Part shown: one piece after another, positions 13,024-24,465 of the stretch
How positions within the stretch are numbered: the first letter of the stretch is position 1
Layout: every line of letters starts with the position of its first letter
Source: Capitella teleta
Lineage: Eukaryota; Annelida; Polychaeta; Capitellidae
Assembly: GCA_000328365.1 (NCBI GenBank)
Contig: KB310551.1
Span: forward strand, 25,033 to 89,032
DNA: 64,000 bases
Reading direction: 5' to 3'
Notes under the pieces: model-generated
Told to the model about the DNA's origin: nothing
Seen by the model: only the letters and a program-made list of their open reading frames with translations
Databases searched by the model: none
Position numbers and translations under genes: made by a program

Positions 13024-13030
13024 TATAAAA
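13024..13030 (+). promoter_or_regulatory. TATA box candidate upstream of the small ORF at 13101
   Basis: TATAAAA stands about 70 nt before the first ATG of an uninterrupted 110-codon frame. That leaves room for initiation about 30 nt downstream and a short leader. Confidence 0.35.
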
Positions 13031-13100
13031 GTAGTCCGTAACTTCCGCACGGCAGTGGTTACTGCTTACTCGGGTGTCAGTTCGCGAATAATTGCGAGCA

Positions 13101-13433
13101 ATGAAAATGTCGCATGAAATTTGCATGAGAGCTCTGTGTTCATTACGGCGTCGACAAGTGATCGGCCTTGGACTTCTATTTATAAGGGTACTATATCGAC
13201 AGGGCTCCGACCATTACGCTGAGCTACGAGCCGCATTATTCAGATTGTCATTTCAGCTCATGTCCTTGTTTGAGGCCTTCGTGGAGGGCCTACCCTTCTC
13301 AGACGCAATTCTGATTTACAACCCGCATTACGCCGACATGGACACGCGAAAGTCGAGAGCGACGATTCACAATGGACTATACTTGCACTTCTATTTAAGG
13401 GAAACAGAGGGAGTCACCAGGATACTTGTATGA
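13101..13433 (+). CDS. Hypothetical intronless small protein, 110 aa
   Basis: The first ATG (13101) opens a frame that stops at 13431-13433. The basic N-terminus (LRRRQVIG) is followed by a short hydrophobic stretch (LGLLFIRVL). A mixed region follows, with HYAELRAALFRLSFQLMSLF and a charged tail. GC content is higher than in the flanks, and a TATA box lies upstream. I recognise no domain. Length and context allow a real small gene, a mobile-element piece or chance. Confidence 0.25.
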   Translation: MKMSHEICMRALCSLRRRQVIGLGLLFIRVLYRQGSDHYAELRAALFRLSFQLMSLFEAFVEGLPFSDAILIYNPHYADMDTRKSRATIHNGLYLHFYLRETEGVTRILV

Positions 13434-16344
13434 TGTGCAGAGTTAGTTATGCGGATACTCCAGTACGAAATAACTTCGACGTATAGAAACTTCGAGATAT
13501 AGTTACATAGATTACAGAGAAGCCAAGCTGAGATTCTGTTGTAATATTATATTGCATAATACAATAATCCACCAGACCCCCACTTCAATCAGTCAATTTG
13601 AGCACCCGGGAAAGTGCTCCCAGTTCAACATGTATACGCATAGAGCACTCAATTCCTAGAAGCGTGCAGTCAAGAAATCCTTGATCTGTCTTTACGAGAC
13701 CTTCTTTCGAGGGTTTCTTGGATTGAAATCGCTTTTAGCAGGTGAGCTCTAAGCTGGCAAATGGGATTAGGTCAGGAATACAACATCGTCCAGGTTAATG
13801 AAAATGTTGATTCAAAGCTCGCAACCCGCTTTTCCCACTCCACCCTCTTTGTTCCGAGTCCTATAACGGGGTAGGGGGGGGGGGGGAACTGTGAAAGCAG
13901 GAAGAACAACGCTACAGGTGTGAAAAGGTAACGATGAATGTCACGTAAATATATGCTGTGTAACAGATCGATTTCATCGACGTTGGTCTGTAAGCAGAAC
14001 AAGAGAAAAGCAAGGATGCGCTTTGAGCACCAGATACAATGGCTTTCGGTCGCTCTCTTTCCATTGTGTTGGCGTGGATTGGTTCAATGGTGATTCCATT
14101 TCACTCACCATGCTAAGCGAAATGTCATCCTACGAGTGTGTAGTGTGGGTACTGTGAGTTTCAACTGAACTTGATCGAGTGTCGGATGACCTGCCGAAGC
14201 CTGAACTAATTCATCAAGAAGTAGTTCAACTCATCGCATGGAAATTTAAATGGGAAGGGAAAGAAGACCTCCCAGGATTCGATCTGGCTCAACCCATCAG
14301 GAAATGTGGCCCATGTCATATATATTCTTTCTACTTCAATGTCTTCAAATAGGCTACACACTACCGGTAGCACCTTGTGAATGCGAGAGGTCTGCGAGCA
14401 CGAATTATGATTTGAATGAAGTTACTGACATTATTGTCAGGTTTGGCGAAATATGACACCAATCATCGTTCTCTTGGACTCATGCTAATGAATGCCTTGA
14501 TACCAAGTTATGTGTCAAAGGCAAAAAGAAGAAGGCCGGCAGTTTTCTTGTGGTTCCAACATATCTTAAGCTAGCTCATGTAGATCTAAGTACATAGATT
14601 CCGTTTGAGGTGCTGCAGTTGCACGATAAAGATATACTCGACAGTACTGCAAATGAACATGACCATTTCAAAGGCTCACAAAATTTTGTTGTTTGGTAGA
14701 TGTATTTCACCTGACCACCAAACATACATCTGTACATACGTATATACACTAATAATTATGTACTCGCGTGCAAATGGAGGAAACCAAACTGGAAAATGTA
14801 CATGAGCTAGGAAATCTCGTGACCAGATTAATCTAATCTGCTTATGCATTGGCTGAGATGGTAACTTTGTATTACACGCGATTAACTGTAAAAAACCAAG
14901 TTTATCATTTTCGCTGGTTTTCTGTAGATTACTCAGAAGCACGTGGCCTTGAGCGATAATAGAGGCTTTTATGGTCACGTGCGTTGAAATACACAGGCAA
15001 TCCAGGAGTTGAGTGTTCTTTTGTGCGTTTCGAGTTATCTACGGGCCCGTTACGTGCCATTACGTCGAGCCATCTTTCTAATTGGGGTTCGTTCTCCGCA
15101 CAATGCCCACATGCATCATTCTCTGCTGTGAACCAGTTGTTGCCGGGTGAAATTGCTCTGCATTTCCGCTATATTTTTTGGGCCCTGGATGACCGACATG
15201 TACACGTATTTGAAATTGTATATATATATTCTAAAGCATTCTTGCCCTACTGGTATATAACACCCGCGTAGAGGATAATTATATATTAGTAGGTCATCAA
15301 TCCCTTTTGATGAGGAAAACAAGAGAAAAAAAAATCAGTTAGCCATTTAATCTTATCGGATCCTAGATCTAAGATGGCATTGTCCTTGGTTGTTTTCCGA
15401 GAAATCCCCTGCAACCACAAATGAAAACCCCGCAACTTAATATGTAGGCCACTTCTCAGAAAACCTTGGGCGCGAGATCCAACTTAGCAACTTCTTGTTG
15501 CTGCTTTTCCTTGACGTGTCTATTTGATCGACGTTCCGTCGCTTCGCCCTGCGATCTTACAATAATACAGATGTGTAATGCGACCAGAAGGATATTTCGA
15601 GGACTTCTTTTGAATTCCATATCGAGCATCCATTCATTTCCGCGCTCAATGCAATCATATCTGTTTGAGCTACGGTGTCCATTCCATCCTTCACTGACTG
15701 TAAATGCACGCAGTTAGGATCCGGGAAAACCTCATGCATTAGCTCAACTTGCACGCATGCTCAGAGGTCCCGGAAACAGAGAGCAAAAGGGATTCTTTAT
15801 ATAGCAAAATGGACGACGGACAATCGAGAAGGGAAGTGCCAAAGGATTAGTGAAACGAACATACGAAATGAACATTAAAAATGAACATACAAAATGAACA
15901 TAAATTAAGGGCGACGTTCAGATGCATGCGTCGAGGAACATAAATATCTCTTTTCGTCGGTGTAAGATTCTCAACTTAATGGTCACACAGATGCATACCG
16001 GAAATATATAGGAGGGAAAAAATGCATGTGGGTGTGTGTTTAGACGACATTAAAATATTAAGGTATTCATTCCGGAGACATCCCATGGACTCAATTCACG
16101 AAGAGGAGGCCATTAATCCGGATGGACATGCATAATGTATTCAGCGGTCCCTCGAAATCTCGGCAAAAGCTAGATACATGGCTCCCGGCCACTTTCATTA
16201 CCTAATATTTCTCAGTTTTCGTTCATAATTCAATCCTTTCTTGTCTCACTTTTATGGCACCAGAATTTAAAAGGTTCCAAAAGGTTTCAGATGGAAACAT
16301 ATTGTATACAAATACAATATAAAATAAAATAAGTAAATGTAATC
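13434..16344. other. Intergenic, no gene seen
   Basis: Only short unsupported frames. There is a G run at 13878-13887 and a loose array of ACGAACATA/ATGAACATA units at about 15855-15905. Confidence 0.5.
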
Positions 16345-16437
16345 ATAACATAACATAACATAACATAACATAACATAACATAACATAACATAACATAACA
16401 TAACATAACATAACATAACATAACATAACATAACATA
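16345..16437. repeat. (TAACA)n minisatellite
   Basis: Eighteen or so essentially perfect pentanucleotide units. Confidence 0.97.
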
Positions 16438-16911
16438 GTATATTATGCAACAGAAGCAGAATCAGGTTGTTTGTGTTTGCAATGACCCACGACTTCCGGT
16501 ACTAGAGATTTGCAGGAAACTCTTGGGTATAATGGAATGATGTAAAAGCCCTCGGCTTAAAACCCAGCAGCACAAGGGAGCCATGCCTTTCAGTGCAGAT
16601 AATGCCGCTGATCTATAAGAGCTCAGAGACACCGGGCTGTCTCCTCTGCAGGACAAACCCCCTGATTTGCGTTGATAGCAATTCGACCTCATTGCTTCGA
16701 AAACCTAACAAGTTTACGTGTTGTGAATTATCCCCGTGTTCTCTTACACTCCGTTCAATGCTGTTTTAACCTCATTTTGTGGGGTTGTGGAGCAGGTGGG
16801 TGCAAAGGTCAATCCGGGGAGGGGGGAGGGGGTATGAACAGTGCAACCGCACGTTGAAGCCAATGACTATATATAGGCCAAGGTATCTATTACGAGTTAT
16901 TAGAAATAGTT

Positions 16912-16961
16912 NNNNNNNNNNNNNNNNNNNNNNNNNNNNNNNNNNNNNNNNNNNNNNNNNN
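16912..16961. other. Assembly gap, 50 N
   Basis: Exactly 50 Ns, a fixed-size scaffold gap of unknown true length. It lies about 170 bp upstream of the GNAT start codon, so part of that gene's promoter or leader may be missing. Confidence 0.99.
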
Positions 16962-17128
16962 TATATGTCTGGACTGAGTTACTTCGCTGTTATGTGGGTC
17001 AAAGATACCCTCATAAAGGTACATTGTAGGGCAGCACAGATAAACTCTATCACAAACTCGCACCACTTCACTGTGACCTACATAAGACTTATAGATCTTT
17101 CACTTTCGGCTCTTCGGCTTCGTGTTAA

Positions 17129-18391
17129 ATGAAAATGTCGCTAATCTACAAAGAGTACGACGATGGTTTCGTCGTTCGGCGCATGCGTCCTCACGAGACA
17201 ACTTACATCCAACAATGGGACAGTGACCTTGTACCCACAGGTCGTGACCTCGACGTGGCAATTAACAGCTATTCCGCGGATTCGGACGGATTCTACATCG
17301 GAGAATACCGAGGGGAGGTCGTAGCTTCGGTGATTCGTATTCCTCTCGCGGAAGACGTCTTTTACGGATCGTGTTTCTATGTCGTTGAAAAGTTCCGAGG
17401 AAGTGGGTTTGGGCGTCGAATTCGTGACGACGTTGCGGCCGGTTTTGTTGGAAGCAAGACGCTCTGCGTCGACGCCCATGACTTCCTGGAAGAAATGAAC
17501 AAGAAACGTGGTTACATAAGCGGTTACAATGTGGTAATGTACAAAGGAAAGCCACCACGAAAGAGTACTGCCCTCCCTGCTGGAACTACTCTAAAAAATG
17601 TCAGTTCTCAATTGTCAATGGAATGCTAAATGATAATATGCTTATAGTCTATGTATTTCATGCATTTTTATGTATTTCATGCATTTTTATGTATTTCATG
17701 CATTTCATGAATTCGATTATCACGATTAGTAACATGAATGTTCTATCATTGTAACACGCCTTCCAACAGTTTCAGCTGAAGAGGGCGCGAAATAAGTCTG
17801 AAATAAGTGCGAAATAATGCTTCTCTTTTAATCTATAATAAGGAGGGGCCTATACTTATAGACTGTCTTATGGTTTACAGGCTCTAGATGTCTCGTTTGA
17901 TAAGATCATTGATTACGACAATAAATGCTTCGTGCGACCCAACAGTCCGTATCGGTATAAAATCCTCAAGCAATGGATTCGTATGGAAGGCGGGAAATCG
18001 GTGGTTGCCTTGTCAACTAGTGGTGACGTCATAGCTCTGGCCTGTCGTAGACCAAGCGTGGAAGGGCGCCATCATATCATTGGACCACTGTACGCAGGAA
18101 ATATTTTAATGGCGCAGGTCCTGGTCGAAGAACTTTGTGAAGATCTGGAGACATCCTCTCAGGGAGACATGATCTGGTTGAATATGCGGTGAGTGAATCA
18201 TGGCTGAGATAAACAGAACCCTCACCAATCCTTTCTAAACCAGAGAATCCTCCGAACGAGTCAAGCAGCTGGTGCGTCTACTTGACCTTGAGGGTGACCT
18301 TCGCATGCTAAGGATGTACTTGAATGGTGACCTTGGCGACCTGAACCATGACGTATTTGCAGTCACGTCGGTTGATTTCTGTGGATATTAA
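17129..18391 (+). CDS. Two-domain GNAT acyltransferase (N-acetyltransferase + Acetyltransf_18, YitH-like), 308 aa
   Basis: Exons are 17129-17599, 17881-18188 and 18244-18391. Junctions are AAT|GTCAGT with TTTACAG|GCT (phase 0), and GCG|GTGAGT with AACCAG|AGA (phase 2). Their summed length is 309 codons including the stop. An in-frame TAA directly precedes the ATG at 17129; a second Met is at residue 3. Domain 1 (about 14-140) is a GNAT fold: YIGEYRGEVVASV and YVVEKFRG are the core strands, and R90-G-S-G-F-G95 is the acyl-CoA pyrophosphate loop. Domain 2 (about 160-305) matches the Acetyltransf_18 pattern: YDNKCFVRP, GPLYAG and a terminal AVTSVDF. Such proteins transfer an acyl group from acyl-CoA to an amine; the substrate cannot be told here. 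Length and order fit the family. AATAAA follows within 35 nt. Confidence 0.88.
17651..17706 (+). repeat. 19-bp tandem repeat in GNAT intron 1
   Basis: The unit ATGTATTTCATGCATTTTT occurs 2.9 times without mismatch, directly after the first coding exon. Confidence 0.92.
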
Positions 18392-18416
18392 TTTTTGTTT
18401 TCATCCTTGTGACCTA

Positions 18417-18426
18417 AATAAATAAA
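18417..18426 (+). terminator. Polyadenylation signal of the GNAT gene
   Basis: Two overlapping AATAAA hexamers lie 26 nt after the stop codon, implying a very short 3'UTR. Confidence 0.6.
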
Positions 18427-19113
18427 ATCTAGTCAGAATCTCAGAAGGTTATGTTTAATATTATTTGGAAATGCACGCTGGGATTGTGTGGAACAACCAT
18501 GAAATCATTCCATCCCCAAATGAAGCCATTCTTTAAGTCATTTGTCTCCATTGTGGAATTCCCCTTTTGAGAAAGTGACGTCATTCTTTGAGTTATTTGT
18601 CTCCACACACGCGCGAAAGGGAATTCCGTGACGTCGCACATTTTCACCTCGTACTGATGAGCGAGTGAACATGGACGATCTAATCTGAACGCTGTGGAGA
18701 ACAAATAATTATAATAATTGAAATATAATTTTTATATAAGTTATCCATATATCCATGTTTCATAAGGGGGTAGGTCGATAAGAGAATTACACAATTTATT
18801 AAATCTAATATATTAATATTTTTTTTGTGTTTTTTTGTATTCAGAAATCACGTTATTTATGCTCTTGTGATAAGCTTTACAATACACTCAGTAAGAAAGG
18901 GGGCTGGGGTAGCATCTTAACATCGGATTCCAATTATACCGGAAACACCCCCGCCCAACAGAACAGGCGCCACGTTGACCGCGGTTTAATGTCGCCCAGA
19001 CAACACAGGCGCGCTCTACAATGACCAGCAGAAGCAAGGCTAACGACAATGCAACGACACTTGCAATGTAAACGGGCCAAGTTCAAAGTCTCCTCCGGGG
19101 AACTACGAAGACA
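18427..19113. other. Intergenic, local duplication
   Basis: No gene seen. Two related segments around 18528-18562 and 18573-18625 share TTCTTTRAGTYATTTGTCTCC and a following GGAATTCC, an old local tandem duplication. Confidence 0.45.
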
Positions 19114-19425
19114 ATGGCAGACGCTGGGACTATGAAAGCCATTTTCCAGGGAAAAGCAATGCTGATAGTAATTGCATTGATCTCCGTGACCTCATTTCAG
19201 CTGTTCCATTCTGCGCAACACCCATTTGCGGAAACCGTGTCAGATATTTCTGCTCGTTGGAGTCGCGGTTTGAATGCGCTGTTTATCCAGGGTAGCTACA
19301 GAGCAGGATTGGGTTTTACGCTTCCTCCAAACTTCAGAATTTCTTTCTATCCAATGCGGGGGCTGGACTACAAAATACCGGGACCAGGGCTTCCCCCACT
19401 CATATTGATTGATACTTGTGACTAG
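19114..19425 (+). CDS. Hypothetical small secreted or type II membrane protein, 103 aa
   Basis: The ATG at 19114 has a fair context (GACAATGGC) and a second Met at residue 7. Residues about 14-32 (KAMLIVIALISVTSFQLF) form a signal peptide or signal anchor after a short basic N-terminus. The rest has no recognised domain and ends in a Pro-rich stretch (IPGPGLPP). There are no clear splice sites inside. An A run follows at about 19490-19515, which could mark a processed insertion. It may be a real short gene, a first exon, or chance. Confidence 0.3.
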   Translation: MADAGTMKAIFQGKAMLIVIALISVTSFQLFHSAQHPFAETVSDISARWSRGLNALFIQGSYRAGLGFTLPPNFRISFYPMRGLDYKIPGPGLPPLILIDTCD

Positions 19426-19429
19426 CCAA

Positions 19430-19486
19430 TAGATGAACAGTACACAACACCGCGGTTTAACCGATTAATTATAATTCACTCGAGAC

Positions 19487-19517
<31 letters not shown>

Positions 19518-20694
19518 ACCATTTGATCTGAGTTTATACGACTGATCCATGGTAAAAGAAATATGAATAACATATAGTTAATCAATTTAATTTCAATTGT
19601 GGACTATTTTGTGGTACATTTCTCCAATATCAACAGTATTCAGATGTAACAATCGCAGAAATGGGAGGCAACATCGTAATGCATGCAGAGAAGCATCTTT
19701 TGCCACAAACACTAGCGCTGTTATATATCCAGAGGTATAACAGATACTTAATTATAAGCACGTAGAAAACTGGTGTTCAGAGCTATGTCTCATTTCACGT
19801 GCAGTGGTGACGGAGGCATACGACGCCAATTGCTGTTTCGCTGCTCGTTATCCTGGCGCAAGGGAAATTTTTTTTAAGAGCAAGAAATAAATTACTTCAT
19901 CGCACTGTTCTTCTCTTCACCGGATAGTCATACCGATGCCATTGTTAGAGTGCAGTAGTTCTTTGTGCTCAGGAAGGAATAGATTTTCGCATTTTTTCCT
20001 TTCTTACCGTCGTGTTTTTATTTTTATGTTTTTCTCGTATGACGCGAGAACAGTTCACGGATGCTTTATTTGCACTTGTCATCTGCAGAAACCGCATGGT
20101 GTATCACGAGAACAGCGACAACAAAGAGGGTGAATTATGTCAGCAGGGATATGGCGATGGTCAGATACAGGCAATATCAACCAACACATAGATGCAAGGA
20201 CATCAACAATCGTATTACGTGATTTCTTGGGGATGGTGACCCTTATTATCCAAATCAGTTATGTCATGGAAAACTGGCTACAGCACACAAAAGAATCCTT
20301 CTTGGAATTCTCCTTCCCACCGCCGTGAATCACCCCCGTGGAATGAACTGATGATAAATTCTGGTATCTAATAAAAACAAAAACATCAATTCAGTTCATT
20401 AGGAAATTTTTTATCTCAATGGTCCTTTGTACAATCAAATATTTGGGCTAAAACGAAGTTGTTTTTGTTCTTCTCGATTCTAGAAATCGTGTAATCAGAC
20501 CAACACCTCTCCACCTCAACCCTACATCAGATTAGGGAACTGTCGACATCGACTTTCTACATCCATTGCCGACAAGCGAGCGAATGATTTCTTGGTTAAC
20601 TTCTCTTGCAATGATTGGATCAGCATTCGTGTCGATCACCACTTGTCTTATTAGCCAATGCTCTACATGCTAACCTCGTTCTGTGCGCTCTATA
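19430..20694. other. Intergenic, one exon-like stretch
   Basis: Mostly empty. A plus-strand stretch 20484-20654 follows a pyrimidine-rich acceptor (CTTCTCGATTCTAG), is open for 56 codons to a TAG, and holds a Cys-containing sequence (FLVNFSCNDWISIRV). It could be a terminal exon of an unknown gene, but no partner exon with matching phase was found. Confidence 0.25.
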
Positions 20695-20814
20695 TACAGA
20701 GTGTTGGGCCAAAAGTAGTCGATCTAAACTATGATATAGAGATCTCAATGCTTTCAAATGGCAACTTCTCTGTGGCTTTCAAAACAGAGTTCTGCAATTA
20801 TTGGATGGTATCTG

Positions 20815-21752
20815 GTAAGTGCTCATTGCTCTTCTCTGATTATTACAATGATTAATCAGATTAATTGATGGTACGTTGAGCTTTTGGATATAACAACCCC
20901 AGCCAATCAAAGAGAGGCTTAGCTCTTCAGCGTGGCTCTTGGTGAGACGAATATAAATCAAATTGGCATCACAGTCAATTCTTGATTTCTGTTCTCTTCA
21001 TCGAGTAATGAATTCGATGAGGCCCATCTAAATAGCCACTTCTTAGCATACAATGGTTAAACAATGATCCAATTCCACCAGGGAAGGTTGAGGTCCCAAG
21101 GTCGAAGCGCATCAGCTCCTGGCGCTATGCTGGGGAAATATAATTAGTTAAATATAACATATATATTATAATTAGTTAAATGTATTGGGGGTGACAATTA
21201 GCGAAAGTGTTGTGCATATCACGGCACTGTGTGCTTCTGTATATCGTACTACACGGGGCACATTAAGGCCCTCTGGATTTATCTAAAAGAAAACTTGATA
21301 AATATCGAACTAATTCATTCTTTCAAATAAACTTTCACTAAATCTTATTTACAGCCACAAACAAGCAGCATGGGATGACTGTTCCGTCCGCTTGTCGTTG
21401 GGGAGAAATCCTGGCAATGTGATGAGCAGACTGCTTCAGGTGAGAGCGCGAATTATTAAATATAAATCTGTCAAAATTGCAAACTAATTCTTTTCGTTGA
21501 AGAATCATTCAGTTAAATTTGTAGACCTGCACACACGAATGCATTTTCACTCTTATTTATTAGTTGTGTGATATTTTTTTCATCGGACAACATATATATA
21601 TATATTTCCTACCGCGACCTTCATTGAAGGAGACGTAAGTACCAGTTTCTCCCAAATGTAGCAGCCATTCCCAATCATGCACCACCATCGTAACTGAACC
21701 CTGAAACGACTTTAATTTTGTTCATTAGATGAACAAAATTAAAGTCGTTTCA
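20815..21752 (+). repeat. 0.94-kb duplicated block, copy 1 (inverted copy at 46350-47296)
   Basis: The whole stretch recurs near-identically, in reverse orientation, at 46350-47296. By eye only scattered substitutions and small indels separate the copies. It ends at a perfect palindrome (21702-21752). It contains one exon-like piece, 21355-21439, between TTATTTACAG and CAG|GTGAGA; this is open in one frame (WDDCSVRLSLGRNPGNVM) and identical in both copies. To the left, similarity fades within about 60 bp. This could be a transposed gene fragment or a mobile unit. Confidence 0.85.
21702..21752. repeat. Perfect 24+3+24 palindrome at the block boundary
   Basis: Arms 21702-21725 and 21729-21752 are perfect reverse complements around a 3-bp loop (TAG). 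The arm starts TGAAACGACTTTAATTTT. The same palindrome, with loop CTA, bounds the inverted copy at 46350-46400. Confidence 0.95.
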
Positions 21753-21944
21753 TCGCATTTAAATGTTCCTCCATAACTCAAAAATGATTTTTTTTTCCTT
21801 GATTTCTTTGTATAAATGGGCGTAGAATAACATAGGTAATCAATACTAGGTTGTTGGGGTTTTTTATAATAAAGACATTTTAGCAAATTTTTTTTATGAG
21901 TTTTTTATTAACATGGAGTAGATTACCTTTGGGCCACCCTGTAT

Positions 21945-24436
21945 ATCTTTTTTTTTTGTATCCTCAATAATCATATGCTAATTTATGCATGAGCGTATGA
22001 CCTCTTTGAATCAGATGTCAAAAAAAAAAACATCTCACACTATCTTTTTGATACTTTCCATGATGTAAATTATGCTTGATAATAGTGCTTCCCGGAATTA
22101 TTAAACTTTTGTGAATTTATGTAAGTTAGGACCAAAGCAGTTGTGGGGTCATTCTACAGGTCAACCCGTCCCTCACCCATCCATCTGAACTCAATGATCT
22201 CATTACGTTGATTGCAAAATAGAGCAACATCCATTTTAATTTCATTACCTGATTGCAGAGTGCACCAGACGAAATTGATCTAGTTTTCCATTCACAATTC
22301 GATGTCCATTCCGGATGTTTGTCCCTTACGTTAACCTTGAACTTGTGATTGGCATCGCTGATGGACAAGCGTATTGGCAACGAACCAAGACGTGATTTGA
22401 ATTGAAAGGATGGAACCTGTGACGTTGATGTAAAGGTTTGTGTTAAGCATCTGTTGATCCAATGAAATCGCTTTCATCTTCTCTGATCGTCTTTGATGTC
22501 CAATTGTTCCGAATGACCTCTATTCGCAAGTGCAATATGCAAATTAGGGACCAAGGTCAATTAAGCAGTGACCTTGTGGTCACTGGAACCTTGTCCGAGA
22601 GTGGATTCCGGCAATTTGCGATTCATTTGCACCAATGAATTTGGGCGGCTTTCATGGCGTGTATTGGACTCGAGGGATTGTATATTGCATCAACTATACA
22701 GCTGTATAACAACAGTGGAATGAATGAGAGGGAGACAACATGATAAAAACCGCTTGATCATTAACCACTCGGGTGTATATAGATCACTCCCGTCGTTATT
22801 ATGTGGAAATTTCCATCCCTTGATTACAACGATAACCTTGCTACCACACACAACGGTTAACTCGAGAATAAACCGAGAAACATGAAATAAAAACCTTGAC
22901 AAGGACCTGGGTTAATGACACGCAGGTGACCTTGATACATCACAAATTATAATATAAGGAAGACAAGTCTCAACTAACTTCTTTGAGTACTGCAAAGGAA
23001 GTACCTAAAACGTGAGTACGTCATCCCGGAAGATGCAATTGCCATGACAACGCAACCCTCGCGTTGCCAATAAGACCAGGAGTATGACCGCATATAGCAT
23101 GCGTTTACTGCTCAATTTACTCGCTCCAATGCTCAGCGCATAGGTTTGAGCCAAGTTCATGGGATGTAAACTCTGTACTTTTGTGGTTTTTTGTGGCTGT
23201 CGCGGCTGTGCCAAGTTCCACAAAGCACTCGCTTAATTGGCTTGCTGAATCCTGGCTTATATGCTTATGATTGAAGTCTTGTACTAACAGACTATAATAT
23301 TATATGGATTGTACAAAGAGGCTCTCTTAATCATTTAGACCCGAACTCTTTGACTGGATAACAAGATACACATTACTCCTTAAAAACCTTGAACGGACGA
23401 CCGTGATGAATATGAATCCCCTGCGCACCTTCAAGGTCTCTTAACACCCCCCCACCCCTCTGCAATGATTAACTCAATACTGAGAACGGTTGGGAATTTT
23501 ATAAGGCAACCAGTTCATTTCACTCGGTCCTCATCACATCGCTTTTTATGGAGTCCTTGGTGAAGATGTGCTCTCGCAAATAGAGCAATAAAACCATTAC
23601 CCTGTGTCTGGCTTCAGTCTCCTTTGCAAAGGAAGGCAATTAACCGAATTTCTCCCAAAGCCCTTGTGCCAAAGTCCCTTAGTCCATAACATCATTCAAC
23701 CAATTCGAAATTTAGAGATATCTAACGACATACATATGAAGATTAGCATGTATATACACACACATGCAGATTCAACATGAAAAGTGGTCCTTACGTGTAT
23801 AGCCCGTTGCCATGGCAACACTGCCATCCGCTCACTCGATTATCGCAGATTCCGGTTTCGGCCAACCAAAAACGCTCAAATTTTACACAAATTAATGATC
23901 TTTAAAGCAAATTTGGGCTCAGTTTTATCTTTTCTGTATTTTATCTCGTAATTATTATATTAATTTTATGTCGAGTAGACGTGTATTCATGCAAAACTGT
24001 GAGTCGCTCACTTAGGCGACAAGTTATGACCGTTAATTTTGTCCACAATGGCACAATGAGGAGATGTTGTTTATAATACAAAGCCATCTCCATATATCCA
24101 TGTCTAATGGCACATGTATTTGGTGTTAACACTGTTATATTGGACTTCTATATTACTTCCATTGGTGACGTGAGTCGGGGGAGGAAAGGGGGTGTACTTG
24201 TATAGGAGTAAAAAAAAAAAAAAAAAATAAAAAAAAAAAAAAATCAGCGAAAAAGTAAATACAAACACCAAAGAGTTTGTCGTGGTATCTGTCCATTGTA
24301 CATTGTCCATTGTCCATTGCCCATGGTCCATTGAGCATCAACATTGAATCGTGAACTGAGCTTGCAATTTGTCAAGGGCGGTTCAGCAAAAGCACTAGCT
24401 TAAGCTAAATCTCTCCTCAAGGTCGGTATTGACACA
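21945..24436. other. Intergenic, no gene seen
   Basis: Only short unsupported frames. There is an A-rich run at 24211-24243, and the 8-bp unit GTCCATTG is repeated at about 24290-24335. Confidence 0.5.
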
Positions 24437-24465
24437 TACAGGGTGGTTAGAAAATGTGTTTACAA
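24437..24465 (+). repeat. Transposon terminus, TACAGGGTGGTT type, facing right
   Basis: TACAGGGTGGTTAGAAAAT begins after a CA. It resembles the TIRs at 20695 and 45293 but continues differently. A sister terminus in opposite orientation lies at about 29395-29427. Confidence 0.4.

Larger units (their letters stand above)
20695..21944. mobile_element. TIR element of the mariner/Tc1-like family, interrupted by a 0.94-kb block
   Basis: The left end reads TATACAGAGTGTTGGGCCAA. The right end, reverse-complemented, reads TATACAGGGTGGCCCAAAGG and continues through CTCCATGTTAA, as in the copies at 7875 and 45293. TA flanks both ends. Without the embedded block (20815-21752) only about 310 bp of element sequence remains, so the core is a short deletion derivative or MITE. 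The right part matches the related copies up to GAACATTTAAATGCGA, exactly where the block begins. Confidence 0.55.

Noticed and set aside
20700-20814. Coding exon ending at CTG|GTAAGT, open as SVGPKVVDLNYDIE...
   Set aside because: Its first bases are the TACAG-type transposon terminus, so the apparent acceptor is part of the TIR. The inverted copy has a different frame.
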